DNA of 64,000 nucleotides from Carboxylicivirga litoralis (GCF_025499605.1 NZ_JAFMVC010000023.1:1-64000), one strand, 5' to 3'. Shown: positions 1 to 11,159, counted from the first letter of the stretch. The notes: generated from the letters alone by a model not told the origin. Made by a program: numbers and translations.

Positions 1-74
1 GGTCTGGTAGTTCAGCTGGTTAGAATGCCGGCCTGTCACGCCGGAGGTCGCGGGTTCGAGTCCCGTCCAGACCG
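1..74 (+). tRNA. tRNA-Asp (anticodon GTC)
   Basis: A complete cloverleaf can be folded. The 7-bp acceptor stem GGTCTGG/CCAGACC has discriminator G74, and the D arm, the anticodon arm (GGCCTGTCACGCC, anticodon GTC) and the T arm with GGTTCGAGTCC are all present. No CCA is encoded. The gene begins at the first base of the window, so any upstream tRNA neighbours cannot be seen. Confidence 0.97.
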
Positions 75-77
75 CTT

Positions 78-110
78 AAAAAGGGATGCTGCTACAGTGT
101 TCCTTTTTTT
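78..110 (+). terminator. Rho-independent terminator of tRNA-Asp
   Basis: AAAAAGGGA pairs with TTCCTTTTT around a 13-base loop, and a T run follows. It lies 4 bases after the tRNA. The remaining ~245 bases before the adhesin start show no gene and no clear promoter box. Confidence 0.6.
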
Positions 111-356
111 GTTTTACATAGATGCCTCATTAATGTCATGATTCGAAGATACCTCTGAATCATTTATGAGACGGTTCTCAACTGTCATTAGAACTTCAAT
201 ATTAACTAATACGCTTTATTTGCTGATACGTTAGTCAAGCAATTTAATTCTTTTGTCTAAATGATTGTGGGATTCATCTAAAAGCCCCATTCTGTCTACA
301 ACTATTATTCACGTTAGCCGTAAAAAACGACTTAAAGTGATAATAAACCTACATAC

Positions 357-3300
357 ATGAGGAAAATTAAATTATTGCAGAGAACTCTGCTTTTGTTGGT
401 GCTCTTTCTACCATTGATGGGGGCCGCTCAAGAAGGAACGAAGCAATTTATGCCTAACTCAACCGACCGCCTTTGGTTGGAAATTTACCGGAGTGATAAT
501 AAGTATTTCGCGACCCAAAGTGCAAGTGACAAAGAAAAGCTTTACATATATCTGAATGCAGGTGAAAAAATGCATTTTGGTATGAAGATGGCTAGTTACT
601 CAGAAGGCAATTCCGCTCGTACATCTATTCGGATTAAGGATGAAAATGGTAACGTTGTTTTTTCAGAAAGACGCTTTCCTTCATCAGGAACTGGTTATAT
701 TTCGTCGTACAACGAGGCTGTTAAAGGCCCGGAGGGAGTTATCTTAAATGGCTCGACAATTTCTAATGCAGACGGGTATACACCATATGTTTATGAAGCA
801 ACTTCAACAGGTAATCATTATATCGAGTTTGAAACTTGGCGTTATGATTATGGGACAAGTGGTAACTATAGGCGCAAACGCAGGTTTGCTATGGATTTTT
901 TTGATGTTACAGTAACCGATGCCAGTAATAATGTTATTACCAACCCGGGCGAACCTAATGTGTCAGCTGGTCGCCTTTGGTCGAAAGGTTGGGCTTTTAC
1001 AACTACCAGTTACACCGATTATCCTGTGAAAGCCGATTTTTATGTGTTTACAGCCGATGAGTTTGTAAATAAGGTGCAATACGAGATGAAGCCTTATTCA
1101 TTTAATTTTGTGGCTAATTCATATGGCGTATCGCTAAGTACAGATGATAATGTTATTGAGGCGGCACAAAGTCAGGATGGTGATTTAACCAATACCAGTG
1201 ATATTTCTGAATATCGTATTTTTTTAAATGACCCAGATCGTGCTGTGTGGCAAAATACCGCCCTGCCACCTCCGGCCGTTAAAGTTTGGTTCGACGATAA
1301 CCTGATTTTTGATTATGACTATGATCGCGAGCCTCAGCAATTATCATTGGCAGCTCCGTCAATCGTGTTGGAGAAAAACAATGCATCATGCCCATTCGAA
1401 AGTATCACCATGTTTAAGATTGAATCTAATATTGATGGTTTTGCAACGGTGTTATTGGATTTAGATGGGGGAGGTTATTCTACAGATGGAAATGATAAAG
1501 CGTTGCAGATTGATTTAAAGCAAGGCGATAACTACGTATTATGGGATTTTACAACGGATGATGGAGATGAAGTAGAAGATGGAATATATTCAGCATCGGC
1601 AACTTTCTTAGGTCGCGGGCCTGCTCATTTCCCATTGTATGATGTGGAGTCGTTAAGTGGTATTTCTACCTATTCTATTCGTCCGTTTAATAAACTAGGG
1701 CCAACCTTATATTGGGATGATTCACAAATCGATTATTGGGGTGATTCAAGTGGTTCGGGTGCAATGGATGAAACAGTTCGAACTCAACTTACAATCGAGA
1801 ATCATAAACCTCGTGTGTGGACCTATAATTATAATGCCTATAATGGTGAAGGTACTACAATGAACTCCTGGTTTAATGCTATTGATTTGGGTATGCCAGT
1901 CATAAATTTTGAGGTGACAACGGGTACTGATAAATGTGTCAATGGCGAAGCTCCTGTTTTAGGGGATATTCATTTAGTGGCCGGTATTGATGAAGTGATA
2001 AACTTTCAATTAAGCGATTTCACGGACAAGTATTACGATCCGAATGATTTGCCATTAACTGAAATTCAAATTATAAACTTGCCGTCATCTGGTTCTCTGG
2101 AGCTTTCAGGAGTAACGATTACAGCAGGACAAGTTATTAGTGCGGCTAATATCAATAATATAAGTTATACGCCACCATCAGGGATTGGAGGAAAATATAC
2201 GTTTGATTTTACAGCTTCCAATGGGACAAATTATGCCCTACAGTCAAATGTTGTTAATTTGGTTAGTAACTCGGCTCCAACAATTGCAGCCATTGGCGAC
2301 CAAACCATTTGTACAAATGAAGGATTGATAAGTTTTCCTATTACCATCGGCGATGCTGAAACAGCAGCTGATGATTTATCTGTAATTGCTTATTCACATG
2401 ATCAGCTGGCAGTTGAGAATTCAGGAATTACAATTTCAGGTACAGGAGCTAATCGCTTTTTAAATGTAGTGCCAATTGCCGATCAGTCGGGATACGCCAT
2501 TATTTATGTATTGGTTGATGATGGCTATTCTCAAGCCATCGAAGAATTTGCATTGCACATTGGACCATCGGTTTTATTTACTGGCGATGTGTCCGTTTGT
2601 GTGGGCGGAGCACTGTCGTTAACTGCCGAAGAGGTTGGCGCTGCCTACATTTGGAAAAAAGGAACAACAGTATTAAGTACAACACAACAATTGTCCATTT
2701 CAAATTTAACGCTGGCTGATGCTGGTACCTATTCTTTATCAGTGTCAAAAGGCGGTTGTGCTATCACCAAAGAGTTTGAGGTTTCAATCGCTCCAATAGT
2801 TTCTTTCACGGGCGATGTTAATTTATGTGTGGGTGAAACGCTCTCATTAAGCGCTGATGAAACAGTGGCAACGAGTTACATTTGGAAGAAAGGTTCTACA
2901 ACTATTGGGTCGACTAAAGTGCTGACTAAAGATGATGTAACCCTGTCCGATAATGGATCAGATTATACCCTGGAAGTTTCGAAAGAAGGGTGTTCAAATG
3001 CTTCAGCCCCATTTACTATTTCGGTTATCAATGTGTTGGATGAGAACCTAACGGTTTCAGGTTCGCAAATTGTTGAAGGAGGCTCAGGCACCATTACTAT
3101 TGTGGGAGCCGAGCAGGATGTGGTTTATACCGCCTATGATGCAAGCAACAATTCGATTGTTAGCGGAACAGGTGCCGATGCAGATTTAATACTGACAGTT
3201 AATGAGACAGATTTATCGGTTGGTAGCAATACCTTTACAATAAGTGGTGACAATGGTAATTGTACAGTTGATTTACTTAACTCGGCAACCATTTCGGTTA

Positions 3301-6300
3301 ATAGCCTGCCAACAGTATCTTCTCAGGTTATCAGTACCGATGAGGATGTAGCCTACTCAGGCAACCTCTTAACAGGTGCTACAGATGATGATGGAGGTAT
3401 TCTTTCAGCAGAAACGAGTCCTGTGACTCCACCAGTCAATGGTTCTGTTACGATTGCTTCAAATGGCGACTTTACTTATACGCCCGATGCTAATTTTAAT
3501 GGTTCTGACAGTTTTACATTCAGAGTATGTGACGACCAAACACCTAATGGATGTGTAACGGCTGATGTAACAATTACTGTTAATGCCATAAATGATGCGC
3601 CGGTTTTATCTACAGTCACTTTAAGTGTTGATGAAGATAACGACTTAGTATTTGCATCATCTGATTTTACATCAGCCTATACAGATGAAGAAGGGCAAGC
3701 TTTGGTGAAAATTCAGATTGTAAGCATACCAAATGCTGCCAGTGGTGAACTACAATTGTCTGGAGCTCCGGTATTGCTGAATCAGGAAATTGCTGCGGCA
3801 GATATAAGCAACTTACGTTTTGTGCCTGCAAGCAATTGGAATGGAGCTGCCTCTTTCCAGTGGAAAGCGAGTGATGGTGTTACCTACTCATCGGCTAGTG
3901 CCAATGTAAATATGACGGTTACAGCTCAGGATGATTCGCCATCTTTTGCCAATGTCACTGTGTCTGTTCTGGAAGATGCTGCCAATAATTTTGTTGTACA
4001 TGACCTTAACGATCAGTTAACGGGTACAGACAACGATATTGATGGTGAGAAAATTACGTATTCAATACTATCAGGTAATACATCCAATGCCTTTAAGGTC
4101 GATATTAATACAGGTGAAATAGCGGTCAACACTAGTTCAGCAATTGATTTTGAAGTATTAGATAGTTATTCTGTTGTTGTCAGAGCAACAGACGCTATTG
4201 GCTCATTTGCAGATGTAACAATTACTATCGATGTTCAAAATTCAGATTCGGATGTAGTACTAACCATTGCAAATGCCAGCATAACAGAAGGAGATGCCGG
4301 TAGTTCAAACATGACCTTTACAGTAACGGCTTCAAGTAATGTTGCTAACGAACTGAATTTTAACTTCGCTGTTGCCGAAAATGAAGCGACATTCCCTGAA
4401 GATTATTCTGTTGAATCGGGTTCGGCAAGTATATTGGCAGGAAATAACACAACAACTTTTGTTGTACCGATTGCAGGTGATGTGGTGGTTGAAGAAAATG
4501 AGACATTCACCGTTTCACTAAATGGATTGTCATCAGGTTCTGCGCCTTCATCAGCTACAGGAACCATTACAGATAATGATAATGCCAGCTTAACTGTTGG
4601 TGATGCCTCTGTTTCGGAAGGCGACGGACAGATTGTTTTTAGTGTTGCTTTAAGCGGAAATGTACAAGGAGGCATAACAGTTAATTATAGTATGAGCGAT
4701 GGCTCAGCCACCGGTGGTAGCGATTATAACAATGCCAGTGGTTCAATTGTGTTTATCGGAACTGATGGTGAATCACAAAATATTACTGTGCCTGTTTTGG
4801 ATGATGATGTTGTTGAAGAAACAGAAGACTTTATTTTAAATTTAAGTACAACAGTTTTGGCTATTGATGCAACAGATAAAGCAACGGGCTCAATCACTAA
4901 TAATGACGGTCAGGCAACCGTAACTATAGGAGACGAAACAGTTGACGAAAACGGTTCAGCTACCTTTACTGTTCAGTTTGATAAACCAGTACAAGGAGGT
5001 TTCACCATTAATTATAGTGCCAATGATATAACTGCTGCCGAGGGAACGGATTATACGGTAGTTGGTTCAAGCCTCGCATTTGATGGCGATGAAAGCAAGA
5101 CGCAATCCATAACGGTTAATGGTATAGATGATGCCATTGTTGAAGGTTCTGAAACATTCGCAATTAATCTGTCATCGCCAAGTGCATTGGTTAATACAGA
5201 TGACTCTGCGACAGGAACCATCATTGATAATGATGCAGCTGTTGTAACAATTGAAGACGTAACGGTTAACGAAGGAGAGGGAGCTGTGTTCACGGCAACT
5301 TTAAACAAAGCTGTGGCAGGCGGTGTGGTTATTACATATAACCTGGCGGATAGTGGTGCAACTAAAGGTGTTGATTATACAGAAGCCATTGATCGGACGA
5401 TTACCTTTACCGGTACAGCTGGTGAAAATCATGATTTTACGGTTGATACACAGAATGATAATGTAGTTGAATCAAGCGAGGATTTCTTAGTAACTCTTGC
5501 TTCGAGCAACCCATTGGTTGGTGTTGATGATAAAGCTACTGGTACTATCAATGATAATGATGGTAGTGCAACAGTTTCAGTTACCAATACCAGTACAAAT
5601 GAAGGTGACAATGCCACATTTACGCTTTTGCTAGACAAAGCAGTCCAGGGCGGAATCACCATTAATTATTCAACAGCTAATGGAACAGCTTCGGCAGGTG
5701 AGGATTATACTGCTCAGAGTACAACAGTTGTTTTTACAGGTAATGCGCTTGAAACGCAAGATATAATCATATCAACAAGCGAAGACTTGGTTGTTGAAAC
5801 GGATGAAACATTTACCATCAGTTTTAATGAGTCACACGCCCTGGTCGATGTTACACCAAGCGCAACAGCAACCATTACCAATGATGATGGTACAGCAACG
5901 ATTTCAATCGATAATGCCACATTTGATGAAAATGGAACAGGGCTGTTTGTTGTAAGAAGCGATAAAGCAGTACAAGGCGGTTATACAATTAATTATAGCC
6001 TGGAGGACGGAACAGCCGAAGTGGGTGTTGACTTCGACAATACCATTACGCCAATCAATTTCTTAGGCGATGAAAATGAGTCACAAACCATATCGGTTGA
6101 TGGAAAAGAAGATTCAATAGTTGAAGGAAGCGAGACGTTTACCATTCGTTTATCATCAGCGAGTCCGTTAGTTATGGCAACAGGCACTGCCACAGGAACC
6201 ATTAATGATAACGATGTTGCCGTTATCACTATTGACGATGTGTCGGTTAATGAAGACCAAACAGCTCAGTTTATCGTTACTTTAGATAATAACGTAGCGG

Positions 6301-9300
6301 GTGGCTTTACGGTTGATTATTCATTTACCAATGGAACGGCTATTGGTGGAGTAGATTTTACAACACTTTCAACGCCATTGACTTTTACAGGAACAAAAGA
6401 TGAATCGAAAACAATTAATGTTACTATTAGCAACGATGCTATAGTTGAAAGTACCGAAAATTTCACTGTTTCGTTAACAAGTAGTAATGATTTGGTCGAC
6501 GATTCGGATGAGGCAACAGGTAATATTATTGATAACGACGGTCCGGCATTGCTTACTATTGCCGATGTGGTTGTAACAGAAGGAGCACAGGCTGAGGTTA
6601 TCCTGAAAGTCGATAAAGCTGTTCAGGGGGGCTTCACAGTTGACTATTCAACGGTTGATGGAAGTGCCATTGCGGGAGAGGATTATGTAGCTAAAACGTC
6701 AATAGTTACTTTCCTTGGAACGCTAAATGAGCAGCAATCAATTTTTATTGATGGTGCTTTAGACAATGTAGTAGAAAGTGATGAGACTTATACAATCGAT
6801 TTCAGTACAAGTCATTTATTGGTTGATGTTCAGGCATCGTCACAAGTTACAGTTAATGACGATGATGGTGAGGCTACAATTAGTGTAGATGATATTTCAT
6901 TTAATGAAAACAGTCCGGCAACATTTAAAGTGGTTGTAGATAAGGCTGTACAGGGCGGATTTACACTGGATTATGTGTTGAATGATATTACGGCTACAGG
7001 AGTGGAAGATTATCAGAATACACCAAATAGCATAACTTTTAGCGGTGCTGTTAATGAGGTTATTGATATTGTTATTCCTGTTGAAGACGACGATATTGTA
7101 GAACTGTCGGAAGAATTTCAAATTTCATTTAGTTCAGATAACTTGTTGATTAACACCGCTGATAAAGCGATTGCAACTATTTTAGATAATGATAATTCAG
7201 CCTTGTTAATTTCAAATGTGTCGGCATCCGAAGGAGGTAGTATTTCATTTGACATTACCCTAAGTCAGGCGGTAGCAGGAGGAACAAATGTAACATGTAA
7301 CTTTGTTGATGGAACAGCTACTGGAGGTGTTGATTTTGACAATAGTGAACAGGTGCTGAACTTCCTTGGCACTGCAGGTGAAAAGCATACATTAACAATT
7401 CCCGTTACCAATGATGATGTGGTTGAAAATGATGAAACATTTACAGTGACTTTATCAAGTAGTAATGCATTGGTTGATGATGCAGCCACGGCTATTGGAA
7501 CCATTACTAATAATGATGGGGTTGCAACAGTTAGTGTTTCGGATATAACTATTTCCGAGGAGGAAAAAGCTATTGTTACGCTTACTGTAGATAAAGCAGT
7601 TCAGGATGGTTTTGAAATTACTTATTCAGCTGCCAGCGGAACGGCTATAGTTGACAGTGATTTGAGTGCAAGTGTTGGTTCTGTTGCTTTTGACGGGGCG
7701 GCAGGTCAATCGAAAACAATTGAAATCAATACAATTGATGATTTAGTTGTCGAGACACCTGAATCATATGTGGTCAATTATGCATCTAACAATGTATTGG
7801 TGCAAATTGCAGCTTTTAGTTCTGTAGAAATCACAGATAATGACGGAGTAGCATCAGTGTCGGTAAGTAACATAACGGTTAACGAGGGCGGTACTGCCAA
7901 TATTACTTTAACATTAGATAAAGCTGTTCAAGGTGGTTTTGATTTGAGCTATGTCTTTGCTGACATAACTACGAACGGAACAGATGATTATGAGCCGGCT
8001 GGTACACCGCTTCATTTCGATGGAACAATTAATGAAGAAGTAAAGGTTACTGTTACGGCTAAAAACGATGATTTGGTTGAAGGTAACGAAACCTTTACGC
8101 TTGAGTTTACACCGTCGATTGCATTGGTTGAAAAGCCAGCTGATGCTACTGTAACAATTATCGACGAAGACAGTGCTAACTTAACCATTGAAGATGTAAC
8201 GGTAAATGAGAATGAATCAATGACCTTTACTGTTACGCTTAATAAGGCGGTGTCCGGAGGTGTTGTTGTTGATTATGCAATTACCGACCTAAGTACAACA
8301 GCTGTGGATGATTATGTTGAAATTACAAATGGACAGTTGAATTTTGCCGGTACAGCTAATGAGACACAGTCATTCACAATCACAATTGAAGACGATCTTG
8401 TTATTGAATCAAGCGAGCAGTTAAGAATTGATCTTAGCAGTCACGATGCCTTGGTTGGAGATGACGATACAGCCATTGGTACCATCGTAGATAATGATGG
8501 TCAGGCAAGCATAGCAGTGAGTGAAATTACCATTGACGAATCACAACAAGCTATATTTACTTTAACACTTGATAAAGCAGTTCAGGGTGGTGTTGTAGTG
8601 AATTATCAAACAAATTCAGGAACAGCAGGAGTTGATGATTTTACAACTGTTTCTGGTACGTTGAATTTTGCCGGAACTATTGGAGAATCACAAACAGTGA
8701 CGGTAGAATTAAATGATGATGCAATAGTTGAAGTCAGCGAATCATTCACAATTGAACTGTCAGAATCGCATGCGCTTGTTGATGTGCCTGCATCTGCACT
8801 GGCCAATATCACCGATAACGATGGTGTGGTGACCATTAGTGTTGATGATATTTCATTCGATGAAATTGGTTCAGGTGAATTTGTCATCAAGGCTGACAAA
8901 GCTGTTGAAGGAGGTTTCCAGCTTGATTATGCATTAAGTGCAATAACTGCTGTTGCCGATGTGGATTATACTGATATTAGTGGAACCATCTCATTTGCCG
9001 GAACTGCAGGTGAGGAGCAGCGTATTAAAGTTGATGCTATAAACGATGCGATTGTTGAAGACGATGAAACTTTCAGTGTTGCTTTTACTACTGCTAATGC
9101 ACTGGTTGAAGCTTCGGCAACAGCTACAGCAACCATTGTTGATGATGAAGGCTTAGCAATCATTTCGGTCAGCGAAATTACAATTGATGAAGCGCAGCAA
9201 GCTGTCTTTACTCTAACATTGGATAAAGCGGTGCCAGGTGGAGTGGCTGTTAATTACCAGACAAATACAGGAACTGCAGGAGTTGATGACTTTACGGAAG

Positions 9301-11147
9301 CCTCAGGAACTGTGAATTTTGTAGGAGCGAGTGGAGAATCACAAACTGTAACAATTGTTCTTAAAGATGATGAACTCGTTGAAACAAGTGAATCATTCAG
9401 CTTACAACTGTCAGAATCTCATGTGCTGGTTGAAGCCCCAGTAACTGTTGAGGCAACTATTACCGACAATGATGGCGTTGTAACAGTAGGTGTTGATGGT
9501 ATATCTATTCAAGAGGCTGGTTCTGGAGAGTTTGTTGTTAAGGCCGATAAGGCCATTGAAGGCGGTTTTCAGTTGAATTATGCATTGAGTGCGGTGACAG
9601 CAACAGCAGATGTCGATTATAAAGATATCACTGGTATTATAACCTTCTCAGGAACGGCAGGAGAAGAGCAAATTATAAAAGTGGATGCTATTGATGATGC
9701 AGAGCTTGATCCTAATGAAACATTCACGCTTACGCTTTCTGCAGTTAATGCACTGGTTGATGCATCAGCCACAGCAACGGCTACTATTATTGACGATGAG
9801 GTGGCAAATCGTATTCCGCTAGCTAATGACGATAGCTTTACAACTGATGAAGACATAACGATAGACGCCATGAATGTATTGGCTAATGATACTGGTTTAG
9901 AGGATGGAAACATCGTGGTAAGTGTTAGCACACAGCCAACCAATGCGTTTGTAACTGTTAATGCGGATAACACGATTAAACTGGTGCCTGAAGCGAATTA
10001 TAATGGTGTTGTAGCGTTCACGTATCAGGTTTGCGATGGCGATAGCGATTGTGCAACAGCAAGTGTTAGCGTCACCATTAATGCAGTCAATGATGCACCT
10101 GTTTTACGCGAAGATGCTGCAACAATTAATCAGGGCGAAGTGCTTAATGGTGATAATTTACTAGTCAATGATTCAGATCCGGAAGATGATGCATTAACCA
10201 TTAAAACCACACCAGTAGCAGATGTTACCAATGGTACCTTAGTCATTAATACCGATGGAACATATGTGTATACGCCAGATGCTGACTTCCATGGAACAGA
10301 TGAGTTTACTTATGAAGTGTGCGACAATGGAACGCCTTCAATGTGCGCATCGGCTCAGGTGACCATTGTTGTTATTGAAAAGAAAATTGCCAATAAGCCA
10401 CCTGTTGCACAAGATGATGTCTATGAAACAGGGCGTAACGAAGTGCTTACGGCTCCGTCAGTATTAGAAAATGATAGCGACGAAGATGGAAATACTTTAT
10501 ATGTGAGCGCTACACCTATTTCGGGGCCTTCAAATGGAACGGTAGTACTGGAAGCCGATGGTACTTTTGTTTATACGCCAAATGCTGATTATACCGGTAC
10601 AGATTCATTTGTATATCAGGTATGTGACGATGGCGATCCAAGTGAATGCACAACGGCTACAGTTGAAATCGCTATAGTAGTGAAAGATTCTGACAATGAT
10701 GTGATTCCAGATGATGTAGAAGGCGATGGTGACCCGGATAACGATGGTGTGCCTAACTATTTGGATGAAGATTCGGATGGTGACGGTGAATTAGATAAAG
10801 ACGAAGGTCTTGGTGATTGCGATAACGATGAGGTGCCAAACTATCTGGACACAGACTTGTGCTATGAAGATTATCCGCTGTCAAAGGGATTCTCACCTAA
10901 TGGTGATGGCATAAACGATTTATACGTCATACCATGGTTAAACCAGTTTACACATGTCAGCATCGAAATATTTAACCGATGGGGTAATGTGGTTTATGAA
11001 GCTGATAAGTATCTCAATGATTGGGATGGCAAGTCCAATGCCGGTTTTAGTATTGGTGACGAATTGCCGGTTGGTACGTATTACTACATCATAACCATCC
11101 ATGATACCAAGCAAACGCTTAAAGGATACATTTACTTAAATCGTTAA
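357..11147 (+). CDS. Giant secreted Calx-beta adhesin with T9SS type B sorting domain
   Basis: A 3596-residue surface protein, probably an adhesin or matrix protein exported by the Por/type IX system. Residues 1-24 form a signal peptide ending in GAAQ. Residues ~25-530 are an unassigned Bacteroidota N-terminal region. Next come a cadherin-like stretch, two Ig-like domains (~737-890, each with a GDVxxCVG start), tandem-95/VCBS-like domains (~980-1195), one cadherin domain (~1195-1296), and 17 Calx-beta domains (~1297-3148, each ending near a DNDG-type linker). Three tandem-95/Big_9-like domains (~3150-3443) and thrombospondin type 3-like acidic Ca-binding repeats (~3444-3500) follow. The last ~90 residues form a gliding-motility-type C-terminal domain (FSPNGDGINDLY, FNRWGNVVYE, GTYYYII), the T9SS type B signal. 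The PorP/SprF gene starts 12 bases downstream. The function as an adhesin is inferred from architecture. Confidence 0.93.
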   Translation: MRKIKLLQRTLLLLVLFLPLMGAAQEGTKQFMPNSTDRLWLEIYRSDNKYFATQSASDKEKLYIYLNAGEKMHFGMKMASYSEGNSARTSIRIKDENGNVVFSERRFPSSGTGYISSYNEAVKGPEGVILNGSTISNADGYTPYVYEATSTGNHYIEFETWRYDYGTSGNYRRKRRFAMDFFDVTVTDASNNVITNPGEPNVSAGRLWSKGWAFTTTSYTDYPVKADFYVFTADEFVNKVQYEMKPYSFNFVANSYGVSLSTDDNVIEAAQSQDGDLTNTSDISEYRIFLNDPDRAVWQNTALPPPAVKVWFDDNLIFDYDYDREPQQLSLAAPSIVLEKNNASCPFESITMFKIESNIDGFATVLLDLDGGGYSTDGNDKALQIDLKQGDNYVLWDFTTDDGDEVEDGIYSASATFLGRGPAHFPLYDVESLSGISTYSIRPFNKLGPTLYWDDSQIDYWGDSSGSGAMDETVRTQLTIENHKPRVWTYNYNAYNGEGTTMNSWFNAIDLGMPVINFEVTTGTDKCVNGEAPVLGDIHLVAGIDEVINFQLSDFTDKYYDPNDLPLTEIQIINLPSSGSLELSGVTITAGQVISAANINNISYTPPSGIGGKYTFDFTASNGTNYALQSNVVNLVSNSAPTIAAIGDQTICTNEGLISFPITIGDAETAADDLSVIAYSHDQLAVENSGITISGTGANRFLNVVPIADQSGYAIIYVLVDDGYSQAIEEFALHIGPSVLFTGDVSVCVGGALSLTAEEVGAAYIWKKGTTVLSTTQQLSISNLTLADAGTYSLSVSKGGCAITKEFEVSIAPIVSFTGDVNLCVGETLSLSADETVATSYIWKKGSTTIGSTKVLTKDDVTLSDNGSDYTLEVSKEGCSNASAPFTISVINVLDENLTVSGSQIVEGGSGTITIVGAEQDVVYTAYDASNNSIVSGTGADADLILTVNETDLSVGSNTFTISGDNGNCTVDLLNSATISVNSLPTVSSQVISTDEDVAYSGNLLTGATDDDGGILSAETSPVTPPVNGSVTIASNGDFTYTPDANFNGSDSFTFRVCDDQTPNGCVTADVTITVNAINDAPVLSTVTLSVDEDNDLVFASSDFTSAYTDEEGQALVKIQIVSIPNAASGELQLSGAPVLLNQEIAAADISNLRFVPASNWNGAASFQWKASDGVTYSSASANVNMTVTAQDDSPSFANVTVSVLEDAANNFVVHDLNDQLTGTDNDIDGEKITYSILSGNTSNAFKVDINTGEIAVNTSSAIDFEVLDSYSVVVRATDAIGSFADVTITIDVQNSDSDVVLTIANASITEGDAGSSNMTFTVTASSNVANELNFNFAVAENEATFPEDYSVESGSASILAGNNTTTFVVPIAGDVVVEENETFTVSLNGLSSGSAPSSATGTITDNDNASLTVGDASVSEGDGQIVFSVALSGNVQGGITVNYSMSDGSATGGSDYNNASGSIVFIGTDGESQNITVPVLDDDVVEETEDFILNLSTTVLAIDATDKATGSITNNDGQATVTIGDETVDENGSATFTVQFDKPVQGGFTINYSANDITAAEGTDYTVVGSSLAFDGDESKTQSITVNGIDDAIVEGSETFAINLSSPSALVNTDDSATGTIIDNDAAVVTIEDVTVNEGEGAVFTATLNKAVAGGVVITYNLADSGATKGVDYTEAIDRTITFTGTAGENHDFTVDTQNDNVVESSEDFLVTLASSNPLVGVDDKATGTINDNDGSATVSVTNTSTNEGDNATFTLLLDKAVQGGITINYSTANGTASAGEDYTAQSTTVVFTGNALETQDIIISTSEDLVVETDETFTISFNESHALVDVTPSATATITNDDGTATISIDNATFDENGTGLFVVRSDKAVQGGYTINYSLEDGTAEVGVDFDNTITPINFLGDENESQTISVDGKEDSIVEGSETFTIRLSSASPLVMATGTATGTINDNDVAVITIDDVSVNEDQTAQFIVTLDNNVAGGFTVDYSFTNGTAIGGVDFTTLSTPLTFTGTKDESKTINVTISNDAIVESTENFTVSLTSSNDLVDDSDEATGNIIDNDGPALLTIADVVVTEGAQAEVILKVDKAVQGGFTVDYSTVDGSAIAGEDYVAKTSIVTFLGTLNEQQSIFIDGALDNVVESDETYTIDFSTSHLLVDVQASSQVTVNDDDGEATISVDDISFNENSPATFKVVVDKAVQGGFTLDYVLNDITATGVEDYQNTPNSITFSGAVNEVIDIVIPVEDDDIVELSEEFQISFSSDNLLINTADKAIATILDNDNSALLISNVSASEGGSISFDITLSQAVAGGTNVTCNFVDGTATGGVDFDNSEQVLNFLGTAGEKHTLTIPVTNDDVVENDETFTVTLSSSNALVDDAATAIGTITNNDGVATVSVSDITISEEEKAIVTLTVDKAVQDGFEITYSAASGTAIVDSDLSASVGSVAFDGAAGQSKTIEINTIDDLVVETPESYVVNYASNNVLVQIAAFSSVEITDNDGVASVSVSNITVNEGGTANITLTLDKAVQGGFDLSYVFADITTNGTDDYEPAGTPLHFDGTINEEVKVTVTAKNDDLVEGNETFTLEFTPSIALVEKPADATVTIIDEDSANLTIEDVTVNENESMTFTVTLNKAVSGGVVVDYAITDLSTTAVDDYVEITNGQLNFAGTANETQSFTITIEDDLVIESSEQLRIDLSSHDALVGDDDTAIGTIVDNDGQASIAVSEITIDESQQAIFTLTLDKAVQGGVVVNYQTNSGTAGVDDFTTVSGTLNFAGTIGESQTVTVELNDDAIVEVSESFTIELSESHALVDVPASALANITDNDGVVTISVDDISFDEIGSGEFVIKADKAVEGGFQLDYALSAITAVADVDYTDISGTISFAGTAGEEQRIKVDAINDAIVEDDETFSVAFTTANALVEASATATATIVDDEGLAIISVSEITIDEAQQAVFTLTLDKAVPGGVAVNYQTNTGTAGVDDFTEASGTVNFVGASGESQTVTIVLKDDELVETSESFSLQLSESHVLVEAPVTVEATITDNDGVVTVGVDGISIQEAGSGEFVVKADKAIEGGFQLNYALSAVTATADVDYKDITGIITFSGTAGEEQIIKVDAIDDAELDPNETFTLTLSAVNALVDASATATATIIDDEVANRIPLANDDSFTTDEDITIDAMNVLANDTGLEDGNIVVSVSTQPTNAFVTVNADNTIKLVPEANYNGVVAFTYQVCDGDSDCATASVSVTINAVNDAPVLREDAATINQGEVLNGDNLLVNDSDPEDDALTIKTTPVADVTNGTLVINTDGTYVYTPDADFHGTDEFTYEVCDNGTPSMCASAQVTIVVIEKKIANKPPVAQDDVYETGRNEVLTAPSVLENDSDEDGNTLYVSATPISGPSNGTVVLEADGTFVYTPNADYTGTDSFVYQVCDDGDPSECTTATVEIAIVVKDSDNDVIPDDVEGDGDPDNDGVPNYLDEDSDGDGELDKDEGLGDCDNDEVPNYLDTDLCYEDYPLSKGFSPNGDGINDLYVIPWLNQFTHVSIEIFNRWGNVVYEADKYLNDWDGKSNAGFSIGDELPVGTYYYIITIHDTKQTLKGYIYLNR
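4246..9797 (+). repeat. Array of 17 Calx-beta repeats with a three-domain super-unit
   Basis: There are 17 consecutive ~108-110-residue units (~326 bp each), with shared landmarks V-x-E at the start, GG-x3-Y near the middle, a VE-x-x-E-x-F acidic strand, and a D-N-D-type linker. From the third unit on, the units fall into three classes that recur in order. Class B (units 4, 7, 10, 13) has AGG or SGG and is preceded by a linker without the usual glycine. Class C (5, 8, 11, 14, 16) tends to have SxSHxLV. Class A covers units 3, 6, 9, 12, 15 and 17. Class B units begin near 5236, 6219, 7198 and 8175, a spacing of about 980 bp. Confidence 0.9.
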
Positions 11148-11159
11148 TCAGCAAAAGAT

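Noticed and set aside
4403-9973. Many minus-strand open frames of 65-118 codons inside the Calx-beta array
   Set aside because: They are antisense shadows of a repetitive, stop-poor coding frame and recur at the same position in successive repeats.
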